Positions 8,345-16,598 of a stretch of DNA of 64,000 nucleotides are shown in pieces (position 1 is the stretch's first letter; the number at the start of each line of letters is the position of its first letter). Location: the NCBI GenBank assembly GCA_044346445.1, contig JBIIZD010000002.1:1-64000 (forward strand), given 5' to 3'. The notes beneath the pieces are model-generated. The model did not search any database, was not told where the DNA came from, and saw only the letters and a program-made list of their open reading frames with translations. The stretch comes from CAISGS01 sp044346445 (GTDB taxonomy: Bacteria > Pseudomonadota > Alphaproteobacteria > Caulobacterales > Caulobacteraceae). Made by a program: the position numbers and the translations under genes.

Positions 8345-10117
8345 TTAGTTTGGCGGACTATAATGCTCGAGAACCGCGTTGATGCTTTCCAGAATGGGGG
8401 CGAACCCAGTCCAGTTCAAACTGGCAGCCTCCGGACGAATTATCCTCTCAGCGAAAATATGTTTTCCAAACTCTTTCGTTATATCGAGTTTATTTGGGTT
8501 GAATGTTTTTCCATTCAATTGTTTTACCCGTATCGCATGATCGAACATGTCTTCAATGCAGGTTTTGATTTGTTTTCCAACATGTGGGGTCTTCACCACA
8601 TAGAGGTTGTCAGTAATGTGGTAAAAATTCTCTTTCGATTCAACAGTGATGTTTTTTTTATAATTTTCTTTAATGCAAAGAAATAGTTTCGTTGCTCCGT
8701 CGTCATTGTCGAGAAGAATTATAACTGGGTGCAGCTGTGGCCTGTGACCAAACCCGAGCATGTGCTTATTATAGTCCTTTATGAGAGATTTAAAGTTTCC
8801 AGAGCCGCCATTTAACTCTAGGACGGAGCGGGTTTTATTATGATGATTAAATAATCGGAGCTTATTAACAAAACCATCTGACGTCATATACCCGAGTTTT
8901 GGTTGAAATTCAGGAGAGTATTTTATAGCAAGAGATAAATAAACATTGTCAGTTTTTCCTTCAGTAATTATTAGTGGTTTATCCAGTGTGACAAAATTTT
9001 TGTAAAATAGGAATTTGAAGTAGAGATTTCGAAATGCTGTCTTTAATTTCCGTTTTTTAATTTCATCGCGTGGATCGATCTCATTTTTAACATAGTGAAT
9101 GTGGGCTAGCCTGCCTGTTAGGGGACCAAGAGATTTTGTAAGAGACTTATGCGACAGGGAGGTAGTAGCTATTTCAGGCACCATCTCAACTGCCTCAGAT
9201 TTCGTAACAACCTCCACGGCTGGTTTCAACAAAGCTCGCGGATGATCAATCCAGTATTCCCCCCTCTTGAACAACGCATCGCACATCGCTCGCGTAAAGC
9301 GGTAATAATCGGACTGGACATTGACCTTCTGATTGACCGTCAAACCAGTAACGATCTTGCGAGACATCCCACATTGCATGCGGGTTTTTTCCGGTTTCAC
9401 GGTAAAATAAGTATCTTTTATCCGCTTAGCTAAATCTGGGCCGAGGTCCCACTTTCCCGCTACAATCGGATCCTGAATTGCTACCGCTTCGGGGAACGTT
9501 TTTTGGTTGGTCGAGAAGGTGATATCGTCCGCATAGCGTGAATATGTAATCCTCTCCTTCTTCGCGAGTTGCGCCAAACGAACATCAAGCAAATGGGTGA
9601 TTAGGTCTGCAATCACTGGTGAGCATGGACTGCCTTGTGGAAGCTGGTTGTCATAACATGCGATCTGAGCAATGAGCGTTGCCACCTTGTCATTCAATGC
9701 GAACGCTCTGTTTTTTATAAAAAATCCCCGCACCCGCCCGAAATTGAAAGTCGGGAAAAAATCTTTTAGGTCTAGATTGAAGACGTAACGCCTACGCTGA
9801 TGCGGCTTGGCATTGGTTACTATTGAGTGACCACGACGAAACCCGTGTGACAACGAAGCGAGACCGCTCTCTCTGTCGATCTCCGCGCGACACGCGTAGA
9901 GAAGATTAGCTAGGCGTCGTTGTAATAGTTTCAATTGAGCGGTCGGGGCGCATATGTCTCGTACACCGCCGTTTTTTTTAGGGATTTGGAAGCGTTCGTA
10001 CTTTTCGGACGGATCAAGCTTGTAAAGGATGAATGCGAGTGCATCCGGCCTGTACCCGAGTAAGGCCGATAGGTCTTTAATGTTGGTTGCTGATTTAAGT
10101 TTTTTTAGAGAGGACAC
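8345..10117 (-). CDS. Retron reverse transcriptase fused to TOPRIM domain (Ec67-like)
   Basis: 590 residues, close to the 586 of the Ec67 retron enzyme. The N-terminal part is a retron-class reverse transcriptase: SHGFRRGHSI (90-99), NAKPH matching the retron NAxxH motif (102-106), NLDLKDFF (114-121), LPQGSPCSP (159-167), catalytic YADD (195-198) and VTG (256-258). After a linker of about 120 residues, a TOPRIM nuclease-like domain follows with EGKTD (386-390) and the DxD pair LLDND (468-472). The enzyme reverse-transcribes the adjacent RNA into a branched RNA-DNA (msDNA); in characterised Ec67-type retrons the fused TOPRIM part acts as the effector in anti-phage abortive infection. The start is GTG at 10117, 22 bases after the RNA gene. 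Coding sequence is much more AT-rich than its surroundings, indicating horizontal transfer. Confidence 0.93.
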   Translation of the reverse strand: MSSLKKLKSATNIKDLSALLGYRPDALAFILYKLDPSEKYERFQIPKKNGGVRDICAPTAQLKLLQRRLANLLYACRAEIDRESGLASLSHGFRRGHSIVTNAKPHQRRRYVFNLDLKDFFPTFNFGRVRGFFIKNRAFALNDKVATLIAQIACYDNQLPQGSPCSPVIADLITHLLDVRLAQLAKKERITYSRYADDITFSTNQKTFPEAVAIQDPIVAGKWDLGPDLAKRIKDTYFTVKPEKTRMQCGMSRKIVTGLTVNQKVNVQSDYYRFTRAMCDALFKRGEYWIDHPRALLKPAVEVVTKSEAVEMVPEIATTSLSHKSLTKSLGPLTGRLAHIHYVKNEIDPRDEIKKRKLKTAFRNLYFKFLFYKNFVTLDKPLIITEGKTDNVYLSLAIKYSPEFQPKLGYMTSDGFVNKLRLFNHHNKTRSVLELNGGSGNFKSLIKDYNKHMLGFGHRPQLHPVIILLDNDDGATKLFLCIKENYKKNITVESKENFYHITDNLYVVKTPHVGKQIKTCIEDMFDHAIRVKQLNGKTFNPNKLDITKEFGKHIFAERIIRPEAASLNWTGFAPILESINAVLEHYSPPN

Positions 10118-10139
10118 GGAGTTGGTGCCTTACTTTGCA

Positions 10140-10152
10140 TGGCTTACAGGCA
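10140..10152 (-). repeat. Retron a2 inverted repeat
   Basis: Thirteen bases (minus strand TGCCTGTAAGCCA), the perfect complement of a1 at 10267-10279. It sits at the 3' end of the msd part, just before the reverse transcriptase start. Confidence 0.88.
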
Positions 10153-10266
10153 CTCCTACGCGATCATCGAACCATTCGACTGTAATCGGTCAAACGGCAA
10201 TAAGGGTCATCGGGAAGCAACGACTACTGGCATCGCTTCATATGTCGCGAAGCGCGACAACAAATC

Positions 10267-10279
10267 TGCCTGTAAGCCA
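10267..10279 (-). repeat. Retron a1 inverted repeat
   Basis: Thirteen bases (minus strand TGGCTTACAGGCA) that pair perfectly with a2 at 10140-10152. In retrons this a1/a2 duplex is needed to prime reverse transcription from the branching G that follows a1. Confidence 0.88.
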
Positions 10280-10285
10280 CACCAC

Positions 10286-10314
10286 TCACTACGAAACCAA
10301 AAGTTATTTTACAA
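10286..10314 (-). promoter_or_regulatory. Candidate promoter for the retron RNA and RT
   Basis: On the minus strand TTGTAA (10314-10309) is followed after exactly 17 bases by TAGTGA (10291-10286). Transcription would start about 7 bases later, at or just before the first base of a1, where a retron transcript is expected to begin. The -10 match is weak, so this is a position-based prediction. Confidence 0.4.
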
Positions 10315-10357
10315 GCTTTAGTTTAAGAGAGAAATGCGGGGGGCGGGAACAGCTGCG

Positions 10358-10375
10358 ACCATTGACATGACCCCC
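10358..10375 (-). repeat. Right copy of the inverted repeat bracketing the retron
   Basis: Reads GGGGGTCATGTCAATGGT on the minus strand, pairing with 8246-8264. It lies 79 bases upstream of the retron RNA and 46 bases before the end of the acyl-CoA ligase gene, so the insertion appears to fill the whole intergenic space between mutT and that gene. Confidence 0.4.
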
Positions 10376-10421
10376 TGAAACTCATCCTAAATGCTCTTCA
10401 GTCCGCTCCAAGGGGCCGCCC

Positions 10422-12050
10422 CTACAGCTTCTCGCGCTTTAACTTGATGCCGGCGGCTTCGCGGTCCCAGGTGTCGGGGGTGATGGCGTCCTTGCGCAGC
10501 TTGGCCTTGATGACCTTGGCGGTGGGGGTCTTGGGCAGTTCGTCGAGTATGCGGATATAGCGCGGGACCATGAAATAGGGCAGGCGGCCTTCTAGAAAGC
10601 TGATCAGCTCAGCCTTGTCGATACTGCGGCCTGGCACCGGCGCGATCACGGCCATGACCTCGTCTTCGGAATAGGCGCTTGGCACGCCGATCACGGCGGC
10701 TTCGCGCACATCGGGATGGGCGACAATATCGTTCTCGACCTCAAAGGATGAGATGTTTTCGCCGCGGCGGCGGATGGCGTCTTTTACCCGGTCGACAAAG
10801 TAATAATAGCCGTCCTCGTCGCGCTTAAAGGCGTCGCCGGTGTGGAACCAGCCATTGCGCCAGGCCTTGGCCGTGGCCTCTGGATTATTGTGATAGCCGC
10901 TATTCATGGCAAAGGGCCGGTCGGTGCGCACCAGCATTTCGCCAACCGCGCCGATGGCAACCTCGCAGTCATTTTCATCGACCAGCCGCACATCCACGCC
11001 GCGCCGCACCGTGCCGCAAGTGCCCGGTTTGACCGGATTGGGATCAGACACAATCGGAGACGAGATCTCGGTCATGTTGAAAATCGTATAAATATCAATG
11101 CCAAACCGGTCATGGAACGGGCCAGACACCTCGGTCAGGGGCACCATGAGGGCTGTGCGCACCTTGTGGGCGCGGTCGGCGTCGCTGGGCGGGTTCTTGA
11201 TCAGGAAGGTGGCCATGACGCCCAGAAGGAAGATCGAGGTGCACTCGGTCTTGCGCACAAAATCCCAGAAGGTATCGGTCGAGAAATTCTCCATCAGGGC
11301 AATTGATCCGCCCCTTGCCAGCATCACAAAGGGCAGGCCCAGCCCGCCAATATGGAAGATGGGCATATTGACCAAGAACCGGTCTTCGCCGGTGATAAAC
11401 GGCCAGCTATCGGGGCCTGCATTGGTATAGAGGTGCAGATAGGACGACAAGACGCCCTTGGATGGTCCGGTCGTGCCCGAGGTATAGATCACCGACTGGG
11501 TGTCCCAAGGCTCGATAGGCCGGGCCAGCGGCGCAAGCTCGTCCTCGGTGCCAGTCAGGCTTTCAAACGCGCTGGCGCTAAACCGCGCCGGGGCCTGGCC
11601 ATCGCCCAGCACCACCACATGACGCACGGCGGCGGCATCAGCATCCTCCAGACGCTCCAATAGGCCCGCATGCGCAATCAGCAGGCGGGCATCGGAATTT
11701 TTGAGCACATGCTCCAGGATCGCGCCGCGATAGGCCGTGTTAAACGGCACAAACACCGCGCCCAGATAATTGATCGCATAAAAGGTCAATAAGGCCTGGT
11801 GGCAATTGGGCAGCCATACCGCGACATGATCGCCCTGTTTGACGCCAAGCTTTTGCAGGCCAACGGCCACGGCAATGGTTTGGGTTCTAAGCTGGCTATA
11901 GGTCCAGTGACTGCCATCCTCGAACACGGCATAGACCTGATCGCCGCGCTCCTGGTCCATCCTGTCCATCAGGTCGCGCAGCACGCAGACCGCGCGGTTA
12001 GGCACGCGATGGTCGCCATGCTTGGCATTGGAGAGGGTAGTGGATGTCAT
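10422..12050 (-). CDS. AMP-forming acyl-CoA synthetase/ligase
   Basis: 542 residues of the ANL adenylate-forming family, which activates a carboxylic acid with ATP and joins it to CoA. The P-loop IYTSGTTGPSKGV is at about 190-202. Other family marks are the aromatic/TE motif IFNMTEISSP, the GWFHTGD hinge motif, the RRGENIS segment and the C-terminal catalytic Lys in PKTPTAKVIKAKLR. The overall pattern is closest in feel to crotonobetaine/carnitine-CoA ligase-like or medium-chain acyl-CoA ligases; the substrate cannot be fixed. A TetR gene and an alcohol dehydrogenase on the same strand upstream suggest a small regulated unit for alcohol or acid breakdown. Confidence 0.9.
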   Translation of the reverse strand: MTSTTLSNAKHGDHRVPNRAVCVLRDLMDRMDQERGDQVYAVFEDGSHWTYSQLRTQTIAVAVGLQKLGVKQGDHVAVWLPNCHQALLTFYAINYLGAVFVPFNTAYRGAILEHVLKNSDARLLIAHAGLLERLEDADAAAVRHVVVLGDGQAPARFSASAFESLTGTEDELAPLARPIEPWDTQSVIYTSGTTGPSKGVLSSYLHLYTNAGPDSWPFITGEDRFLVNMPIFHIGGLGLPFVMLARGGSIALMENFSTDTFWDFVRKTECTSIFLLGVMATFLIKNPPSDADRAHKVRTALMVPLTEVSGPFHDRFGIDIYTIFNMTEISSPIVSDPNPVKPGTCGTVRRGVDVRLVDENDCEVAIGAVGEMLVRTDRPFAMNSGYHNNPEATAKAWRNGWFHTGDAFKRDEDGYYYFVDRVKDAIRRRGENISSFEVENDIVAHPDVREAAVIGVPSAYSEDEVMAVIAPVPGRSIDKAELISFLEGRLPYFMVPRYIRILDELPKTPTAKVIKAKLRKDAITPDTWDREAAGIKLKREKL

Positions 12051-12165
12051 GGCTGCGCCCCATATTAGCAGTCGGGTAGAAAAATCTACTAGGCCAAGGG
12101 CAGCCTACTGTCTTAGCACTGGCGCGGCAATGGTGCGGGCGGATGCGCGTGCAGATTTGTCGGGT

Positions 12166-12795
12166 CTAGTTGCGTGCGCGCAGCGTAATCTTCATGACCA
12201 TATGGATGGCATCCATCACCACCTCGGTCGCTGACCAGCGCCCGCCCTCGTGATACCAGTTGGCAATCCAGCTGAGCAGGCCGCTGATCCAGATCGCGGC
12301 GCGCGAGGCGTCTTCAAACTCAAACTCGCCCGCAGCCTTGCCCTTTTGCAAAAGGGTGCTGAGCTTTTGATCAAATTGGTGACGCAGCAGGCGGATACGC
12401 CGGGCCTCATCAGGCTCCAGGCTCATTTCTTCGCGCTGATAGACGCTGATATAGCGCTGGTTTTCGATAATGATCCGCGCCACCCGCTCAACCACCATTT
12501 TCAACTGCTCGGTCGCCGTGCCGTCAACGGCCAAGGCATCTTCCAGCGCGCTGAGCGATAGCTGAATGCCGGTCTGGCAGATCTCGAACAATAGCTCGCT
12601 CTTATTGCGATAATAGGAATAGATGAAGGGCTTGGTGACCTGGAGTTGCTCGGCAACGGCGTCCAGGGTCGTGGCCTCATAGCCGTGTTTGAAGAACAGA
12701 AGGCTGGCTTCTTCGACAATGCGCCGACGCTTATAGGCGGCAATCTCGTTCTTGAGCGGTGCGGTCTGTCGCTTGGCCGCCTTGGCATCGATCAT
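12166..12795 (-). CDS. TetR-family transcriptional regulator
   Basis: About 209 residues from the ATG at 12795; a longer frame with a GTG start at 12846 is possible, but the ATG has a GGAA element upstream. The N-terminal helix-turn-helix is clear: ATTLDAVAEQLQVTKPFIYSYYRNKSELL, here quoted in part as DAVAEQLQVTKPFIYSYYRN. The C-terminal part is the variable ligand-binding helical domain. It lies between the acyl-CoA ligase and the alcohol dehydrogenase on the same strand and is the natural candidate to repress one or both, with an acyl-CoA or related compound as inducer (inference). Confidence 0.9.
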   Translation of the reverse strand: MIDAKAAKRQTAPLKNEIAAYKRRRIVEEASLLFFKHGYEATTLDAVAEQLQVTKPFIYSYYRNKSELLFEICQTGIQLSLSALEDALAVDGTATEQLKMVVERVARIIIENQRYISVYQREEMSLEPDEARRIRLLRHQFDQKLSTLLQKGKAAGEFEFEDASRAAIWISGLLSWIANWYHEGGRWSATEVVMDAIHMVMKITLRARN

Positions 12796-12872
12796 GGATT
12801 TAGGTTCCGCAAGAAAGGCGTGAGCCACCCGATTAGGTTGCCTCACGCCCTAGATCAAGCTGCATAGGCGGT

Positions 12873-14048
12873 TTAGCCGACCGCTGTTCGCAAAATTTCC
12901 ATGACGTCCTCGGCCTTAGCGATCGGGCGAGGATTGGTGCGGCCCCAGAAATCTTCCAAGGTATATTCGGCGATCAGCGGGAATTGATCTTCTGAGACAC
13001 CAACGGCCTTAAGACTGCGGGGCATGCCAAGGCCGCTGATCAACTTGTCTAAGAGGTCCGAGGCGGTGCGGCCAGTATCGCCCAGGCAGGCGCTGATGCG
13101 CACCTGACGATGGGCATTGACGGGCGCATTAAAGGCCTGAACAAACGGCGACATCACACAGGACGTATAGCCGTGCGGCACATCGCAAGTGCCGCCCAGG
13201 ACGTGACCAATGGCATGGCTGGCCCCCATAGGCACGCCGCCCATGATCGGCAGCATGGACTGCCAGGCACCGATCTGGCACTTGAGCCTTGCATCCAGAT
13301 CGCCAGGATTGGCCTTGACCTTGGGCAGGCCCTCGGCCAGCAGGCGCAGCGCGCTGTCGGCAATACCGTCGCAATAGTCATTGGATTGCAAAGACCCCAA
13401 GGTCTCGACCGCATGGTCCACCGAGCGCACGCCCGTCGATAGCCAAAGCCATTCGGGCGTATGGACCGTTATGGCAGGGTCCAGAATGACGGCAATCGGC
13501 ACCATCATGCGCTGTTCAAAGCCTTGCTTAAGCTTGATGCGCTCGTCGGTCGCGCCGGACAGGGGGTTGAACTCACCGCCCGATAGTGTGGTCGGCACAC
13601 AGATGGCGCGGATATCGGGGGCGTCAAAGACCGGTTGGATGACGCTGCCGTCTTCTTCGACATAGGTGCGAAAGCCGTCAAAGCCTTCGATGGTGGTGAT
13701 ATTGTGCTTCAGGCAGATCAGGATGATCTTGCCCGCATCCGTGACCGAGCCACCACCGACCGTGACCACCAGATCGGTCTTGACCGCACGGGCCCGCTCT
13801 GCGGCGGCCAGCACATCGCTGCGCGGCGCATTGGGGCGGATGCCGGTATGGGTGGCGGCGTGGCGGCTGCCCAGAGCCTTTTCAATCTTGCGGATCTCGT
13901 CGGTTTGTTCGTTCAGCGTGCTTCCGGCCAGGATAAAGACGCGCTGAGCGTTCAGGCGTTCGGCCTCTGCTGCTATGGCTTCGGCGGCTGGCACACCCAG
14001 ATGAACCCGCTCGGTGGCTGTTAAGACGACCTGTGATGCCGCAACCAT
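12873..14048 (-). CDS. Iron-containing alcohol dehydrogenase / maleylacetate reductase-like
   Basis: 391 residues from the ATG at 14048, preceded by AGAGGGAAG seven bases away; an in-frame start at 14087 is less likely. It belongs to the group III, metal-dependent dehydrogenase family: the NAD-binding GGGSVTDAGK loop lies near residue 95 and metal-ligand histidines lie in GASHAIGHVLGGTCDVPHG. CVPTTLSGGEF is the expected substrate-side segment. The family reduces aldehydes or maleylacetate with NAD(P)H or oxidises alcohols. The neighbouring TetR and acyl-CoA ligase suggest a short-chain alcohol/aldehyde pathway. The exact substrate is open. Confidence 0.88.
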   Translation of the reverse strand: MVAASQVVLTATERVHLGVPAAEAIAAEAERLNAQRVFILAGSTLNEQTDEIRKIEKALGSRHAATHTGIRPNAPRSDVLAAAERARAVKTDLVVTVGGGSVTDAGKIILICLKHNITTIEGFDGFRTYVEEDGSVIQPVFDAPDIRAICVPTTLSGGEFNPLSGATDERIKLKQGFEQRMMVPIAVILDPAITVHTPEWLWLSTGVRSVDHAVETLGSLQSNDYCDGIADSALRLLAEGLPKVKANPGDLDARLKCQIGAWQSMLPIMGGVPMGASHAIGHVLGGTCDVPHGYTSCVMSPFVQAFNAPVNAHRQVRISACLGDTGRTASDLLDKLISGLGMPRSLKAVGVSEDQFPLIAEYTLEDFWGRTNPRPIAKAEDVMEILRTAVG

Positions 14049-14456
14049 GATAGAACTTCCCTCTGAGCCTGACGGACGGCCCGCCATTTTTTGATGTTAC
14101 TGGACAGTAGCAAAAACCATGTCTCGGTCAATCGGCAGGCGGTATTGTTTATTTTTTCGGTGACGCCGGGGCCGGGCAGGACCGCGAGCGCGCCCGCAAA
14201 TCTTAACAAGCTATGACCTAAGCCTTAGTCAAACCGCCCATTACGACCAGCAACCCACCAAATTGAGCGGTGAGTGACTTTGATCGGCAACCTAATTCTG
14301 ACACATACCGGAGATTAAAGGGGTTCTTGATCAATGCAGCCCGCCTTGATTACGAGTGCGGGTTCAGTTGATCGGCTCCGCGTGCCGTTTGGTGGTCATG
14401 TCGCAAAGATTTTCGCGGCGTCACAGGTTTTGACGTCGGTCGGTAGGGAGCCCAAA
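14049..14456 (+). other. Intergenic region upstream of the holdfast-anchoring cluster
   Basis: About 400 bases between divergent genes. It is more AT-rich toward its right side and must hold the promoter of the HfaA-like gene. A purine-rich AAAGGGG lies before an ATG at 14334, and a better placed TAGGGAG lies six bases before the ATG at 14457. I see no tRNA, terminator or strong promoter match. Confidence 0.5.
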
Positions 14457-15059
14457 ATGAAGCCGTTAGAAAACGGGTCTAAGCCATCTACCCGCTATGG
14501 AAACCTCGTTCGACTTGTGGCTGGATTTGCGCTGGTCCTATTCTCATCTTCGTTTGGCACGATCGACAGCGTCCGGGCCAATGGGCTTGGCGAAAACTTT
14601 GACTGGCAGTTTCGCAGCACTGCGGACAAGGCGGCCATGGTCGCCATGCAGGACCTGATCCAAAAGCGCAAGGGCGGCTATTACGCAGCGCCGGTTTACA
14701 ACACCAAGATCGACCGGCAGTATAATTGCAATGTCGCGGCCAGCGGTCAGGGCAATAATGGCTCCAACTCGACCGTGACCCATTCGCCCAATACCAATGG
14801 TTCGGTCGTGACCCCGACGGGCAATCAAAATGCGACCACGACGACCGGTACGCCAAGCTTTGGCGGCTCGTCCGGTGTGGCAACGGATCAGACCAATACC
14901 GGTGCCGTATCGGCGGCCCTGACCGGCTCGACCAGTACAGCCGTCAGCGGGCAGGCTTGGCAGGCCTTGAATTCCGACCAGTCCAATTCTGGCGCGGTCG
15001 TGTCGTCTGTGACCGGCTCGACGGCTTGCACATTTGGTGCCTACGGCGCTTTGAACTGA
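14457..15059 (+). CDS. Small secreted HfaA-like protein (putative surface fibre/anchor subunit)
   Basis: 200 residues from the ATG at 14457, chosen for its TAGGGAG ribosome site; an upstream in-frame ATG at 14334 would place a signal peptide too far inside. The N-terminus has a basic region then a hydrophobic stretch LVRLVAGFALVLFSSSFG and likely cleavage after VRA. The mature part is rich in Asn, Gly, Ser and Thr; its second half repeats ATDQTNTGAVSAALTGSTST and NSDQSNSGAVVSSVTGST. The same DQ-x-N-x-GAV motif recurs in the giant protein 2.5 kb downstream. It is followed four bases later by the CsgG/HfaB-like gene, so it occupies the place of hfaA in Caulobacter hfaA-hfaB-hfaD. Direct sequence likeness to HfaA cannot be checked here. 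Confidence 0.65.
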   Translation: MKPLENGSKPSTRYGNLVRLVAGFALVLFSSSFGTIDSVRANGLGENFDWQFRSTADKAAMVAMQDLIQKRKGGYYAAPVYNTKIDRQYNCNVAASGQGNNGSNSTVTHSPNTNGSVVTPTGNQNATTTTGTPSFGGSSGVATDQTNTGAVSAALTGSTSTAVSGQAWQALNSDQSNSGAVVSSVTGSTACTFGAYGALN

Positions 15060-15063
15060 TTAA

Positions 15064-16446
15064 GTGGTCATGACCCCGCGTGCGGTAACGCCTTTTTTGG
15101 GTCCAAAGCCCCTTCTTTCCAGCATCGCTGTGATGGCTGGGCTTGTGCTGGCGCTCGGCTTGACGGGCTGCGGCACGCTTGAGCAGCAGCTTATGAAAAA
15201 GGGTGAGATCCCGATCACGGTCGGGGCCCCGGTGCGCAATAATATCACGCCCATGGACGGGCCATTGGTCTGTTTTGCCGACAAGCTTGCCGCCTCCAAG
15301 CGGCCCCGCGTGGTGATCGCGGTCGGTGACGTCAAGGATTATACCGGTAAATACAGTGTCGGCGAAGGCAATGCCGTCACCCAGGGCGGTGCCTTAATGG
15401 TCTATGGCGCTCTGGGTAAGCTTGACGGCACCGTCTCGATTGCCGAGCGCTTTGATCCTGTGATTGCCGAGCGCGAGCTAGGCTATATGGACCGTCGCCA
15501 GCTTGGCGATAACCAGTTGCATGACAATGGCCCGCCCAATGCCAGCCAGAAAGTGCCTTGGCTGCCCTATTATGGTGGCACGATCGTGCAGTCCAATTAC
15601 TATATTGTCGGCGGCATTACCGAGCTGAACTACAATATCCGCTCCGGCGGTATAGACGTGTCCCTAGACCAGATCGGGCCCAAGCTCAGGACCTTTACCG
15701 AGAGCGTTGCGGTTGATCTGCGGATTGTCGATACACGCACCATGATGGTGGTGCGCACGGTGAGCCTGACCAAGCAGTTCACAGGCTATGAGGTGAATGC
15801 CAATATTTTCCGCTTCTTTGGCAGCGACCTGTTTGATGTGAATATCGGTGCCAAGGGCCAGGAGCCCTTGCAATTTGGTATCCGCACCGCGCTTGAAGAG
15901 GCGACCATGAAACTGGTTGGTGCGGTAACAGAGGTTAGTCCGGATAATTGCATTGATCAGTTAACCTCCGGTCACGGCACGATCACCGCTCAGAAGGATC
16001 TGTTGCCACAACTCCGGCCCCGTGCGCTTTTGCCGGTCCCGCAGACGCAGCAGCGCTTCGCCGCGCCGATCAATGAAGCGCCCAGCGCCCAGTTCCAGCC
16101 CCCGTCCCCGGCCAAGTTCGCTGGAGCGGGTATGCCGGTTGCGTTTCAGTTTGGATCGGTGACCATAAATGGTGCCTCCATGTCAGTGCTGGACCAGATT
16201 GTCGAGGCGGCCAAGACCGGTTCCGTAGAAGTGGTTGTTCAGGCCCCCGATACAGAGGTTTGGGACCCACAAAAACGCGAAAGCTTGACGATTGATCGGG
16301 TCAGGGCGATTTCGTTTGGGCTTGTCTATAGAGGTATTGCGCCCGCCGCGGTTAATGTCATTTGGAAACCTGATCCATCCGATATGAATATTCACCGTGA
16401 TTCACCTGGACTTCAAGTTGTTGCAAAGATTAAAATCGGTGGTTGA
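15064..16446 (+). CDS. hfaB: CsgG/HfaB-like secretion lipoprotein with OmpA-like C-terminal extension
   Basis: 460 residues from GTG 15064 (458 from ATG 15070). A signal peptide ends in the lipobox LTGC, so it is an outer-membrane lipoprotein. Residues ~75-300 form a CsgG domain: RVVIAVGDVKDYTGKY, a variable loop, YYIVGGITELNYN and ESVAVDLRIVDTRTMMVVRT. CsgG proteins form ungated nonameric pores that export curli; HfaB does the same for the holdfast anchors of Caulobacter. Beyond residue ~370 an additional ~110-residue domain ends with the OmpA-like pattern LTIDRVRAISFGLVYRGI. Such domains bind peptidoglycan, though key residues are not clear here. The setting (small secreted protein before, giant repetitive protein after) supports an anchor-export role. 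Confidence 0.82.
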   Translation: MVMTPRAVTPFLGPKPLLSSIAVMAGLVLALGLTGCGTLEQQLMKKGEIPITVGAPVRNNITPMDGPLVCFADKLAASKRPRVVIAVGDVKDYTGKYSVGEGNAVTQGGALMVYGALGKLDGTVSIAERFDPVIAERELGYMDRRQLGDNQLHDNGPPNASQKVPWLPYYGGTIVQSNYYIVGGITELNYNIRSGGIDVSLDQIGPKLRTFTESVAVDLRIVDTRTMMVVRTVSLTKQFTGYEVNANIFRFFGSDLFDVNIGAKGQEPLQFGIRTALEEATMKLVGAVTEVSPDNCIDQLTSGHGTITAQKDLLPQLRPRALLPVPQTQQRFAAPINEAPSAQFQPPSPAKFAGAGMPVAFQFGSVTINGASMSVLDQIVEAAKTGSVEVVVQAPDTEVWDPQKRESLTIDRVRAISFGLVYRGIAPAAVNVIWKPDPSDMNIHRDSPGLQVVAKIKIGG

Positions 16447-16598
16447 TCGTCCTTATATCAATAAAATTTCCGCAAAATTGCATTAGATGTGGATTCAGAT
16501 AATTTTTTACTTAAAATTGACACAAAGAATGCCGATAAACTGTTAATTCAATTTTGATTGCAGTTAGAAACCTGACCATCTGTTGTAAGGATAATCTT

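Larger units (their letters stand above)
10140..10279 (-). ncRNA. Retron msr-msd RNA gene
   Basis: On the minus strand the RNA would begin with a1 (TGGCTTACAGGCA, 10279-10267) and end with the exactly complementary a2 (TGCCTGTAAGCCA, 10152-10140), a perfect 13-bp closing stem as required in retrons. The base just after a1 is G (10266), the expected 2'-branching guanosine. The bases around it, GGCAGATTTG, are as I remember them from the Ec67 msr, as is the AGGAGTGCCTG at the a2 side. Inside lie hairpins: TGTCGCG-ctt-CGCGACA (10259-10243), GAAGC/GCTTC (10239-10214), and a nested stem CGAT..TCGAA-tgg-TTCGA..ATCG (10188-10161). The first two belong to msr and the last to msd. The reverse transcriptase start is 22 bases downstream. 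Confidence 0.88.

Noticed and set aside
8363..8686. 107-codon plus-strand frame inside the retron RT gene
   Set aside because: Opposite the RT; AT-rich sequence gives hydrophobic nonsense and there is no ribosome site.
10029..10370. Plus-strand frame covering the retron RNA region
   Set aside because: It is made of the reverse complement of the msr-msd and RT start; the a1/a2 repeats and hairpins explain the region.
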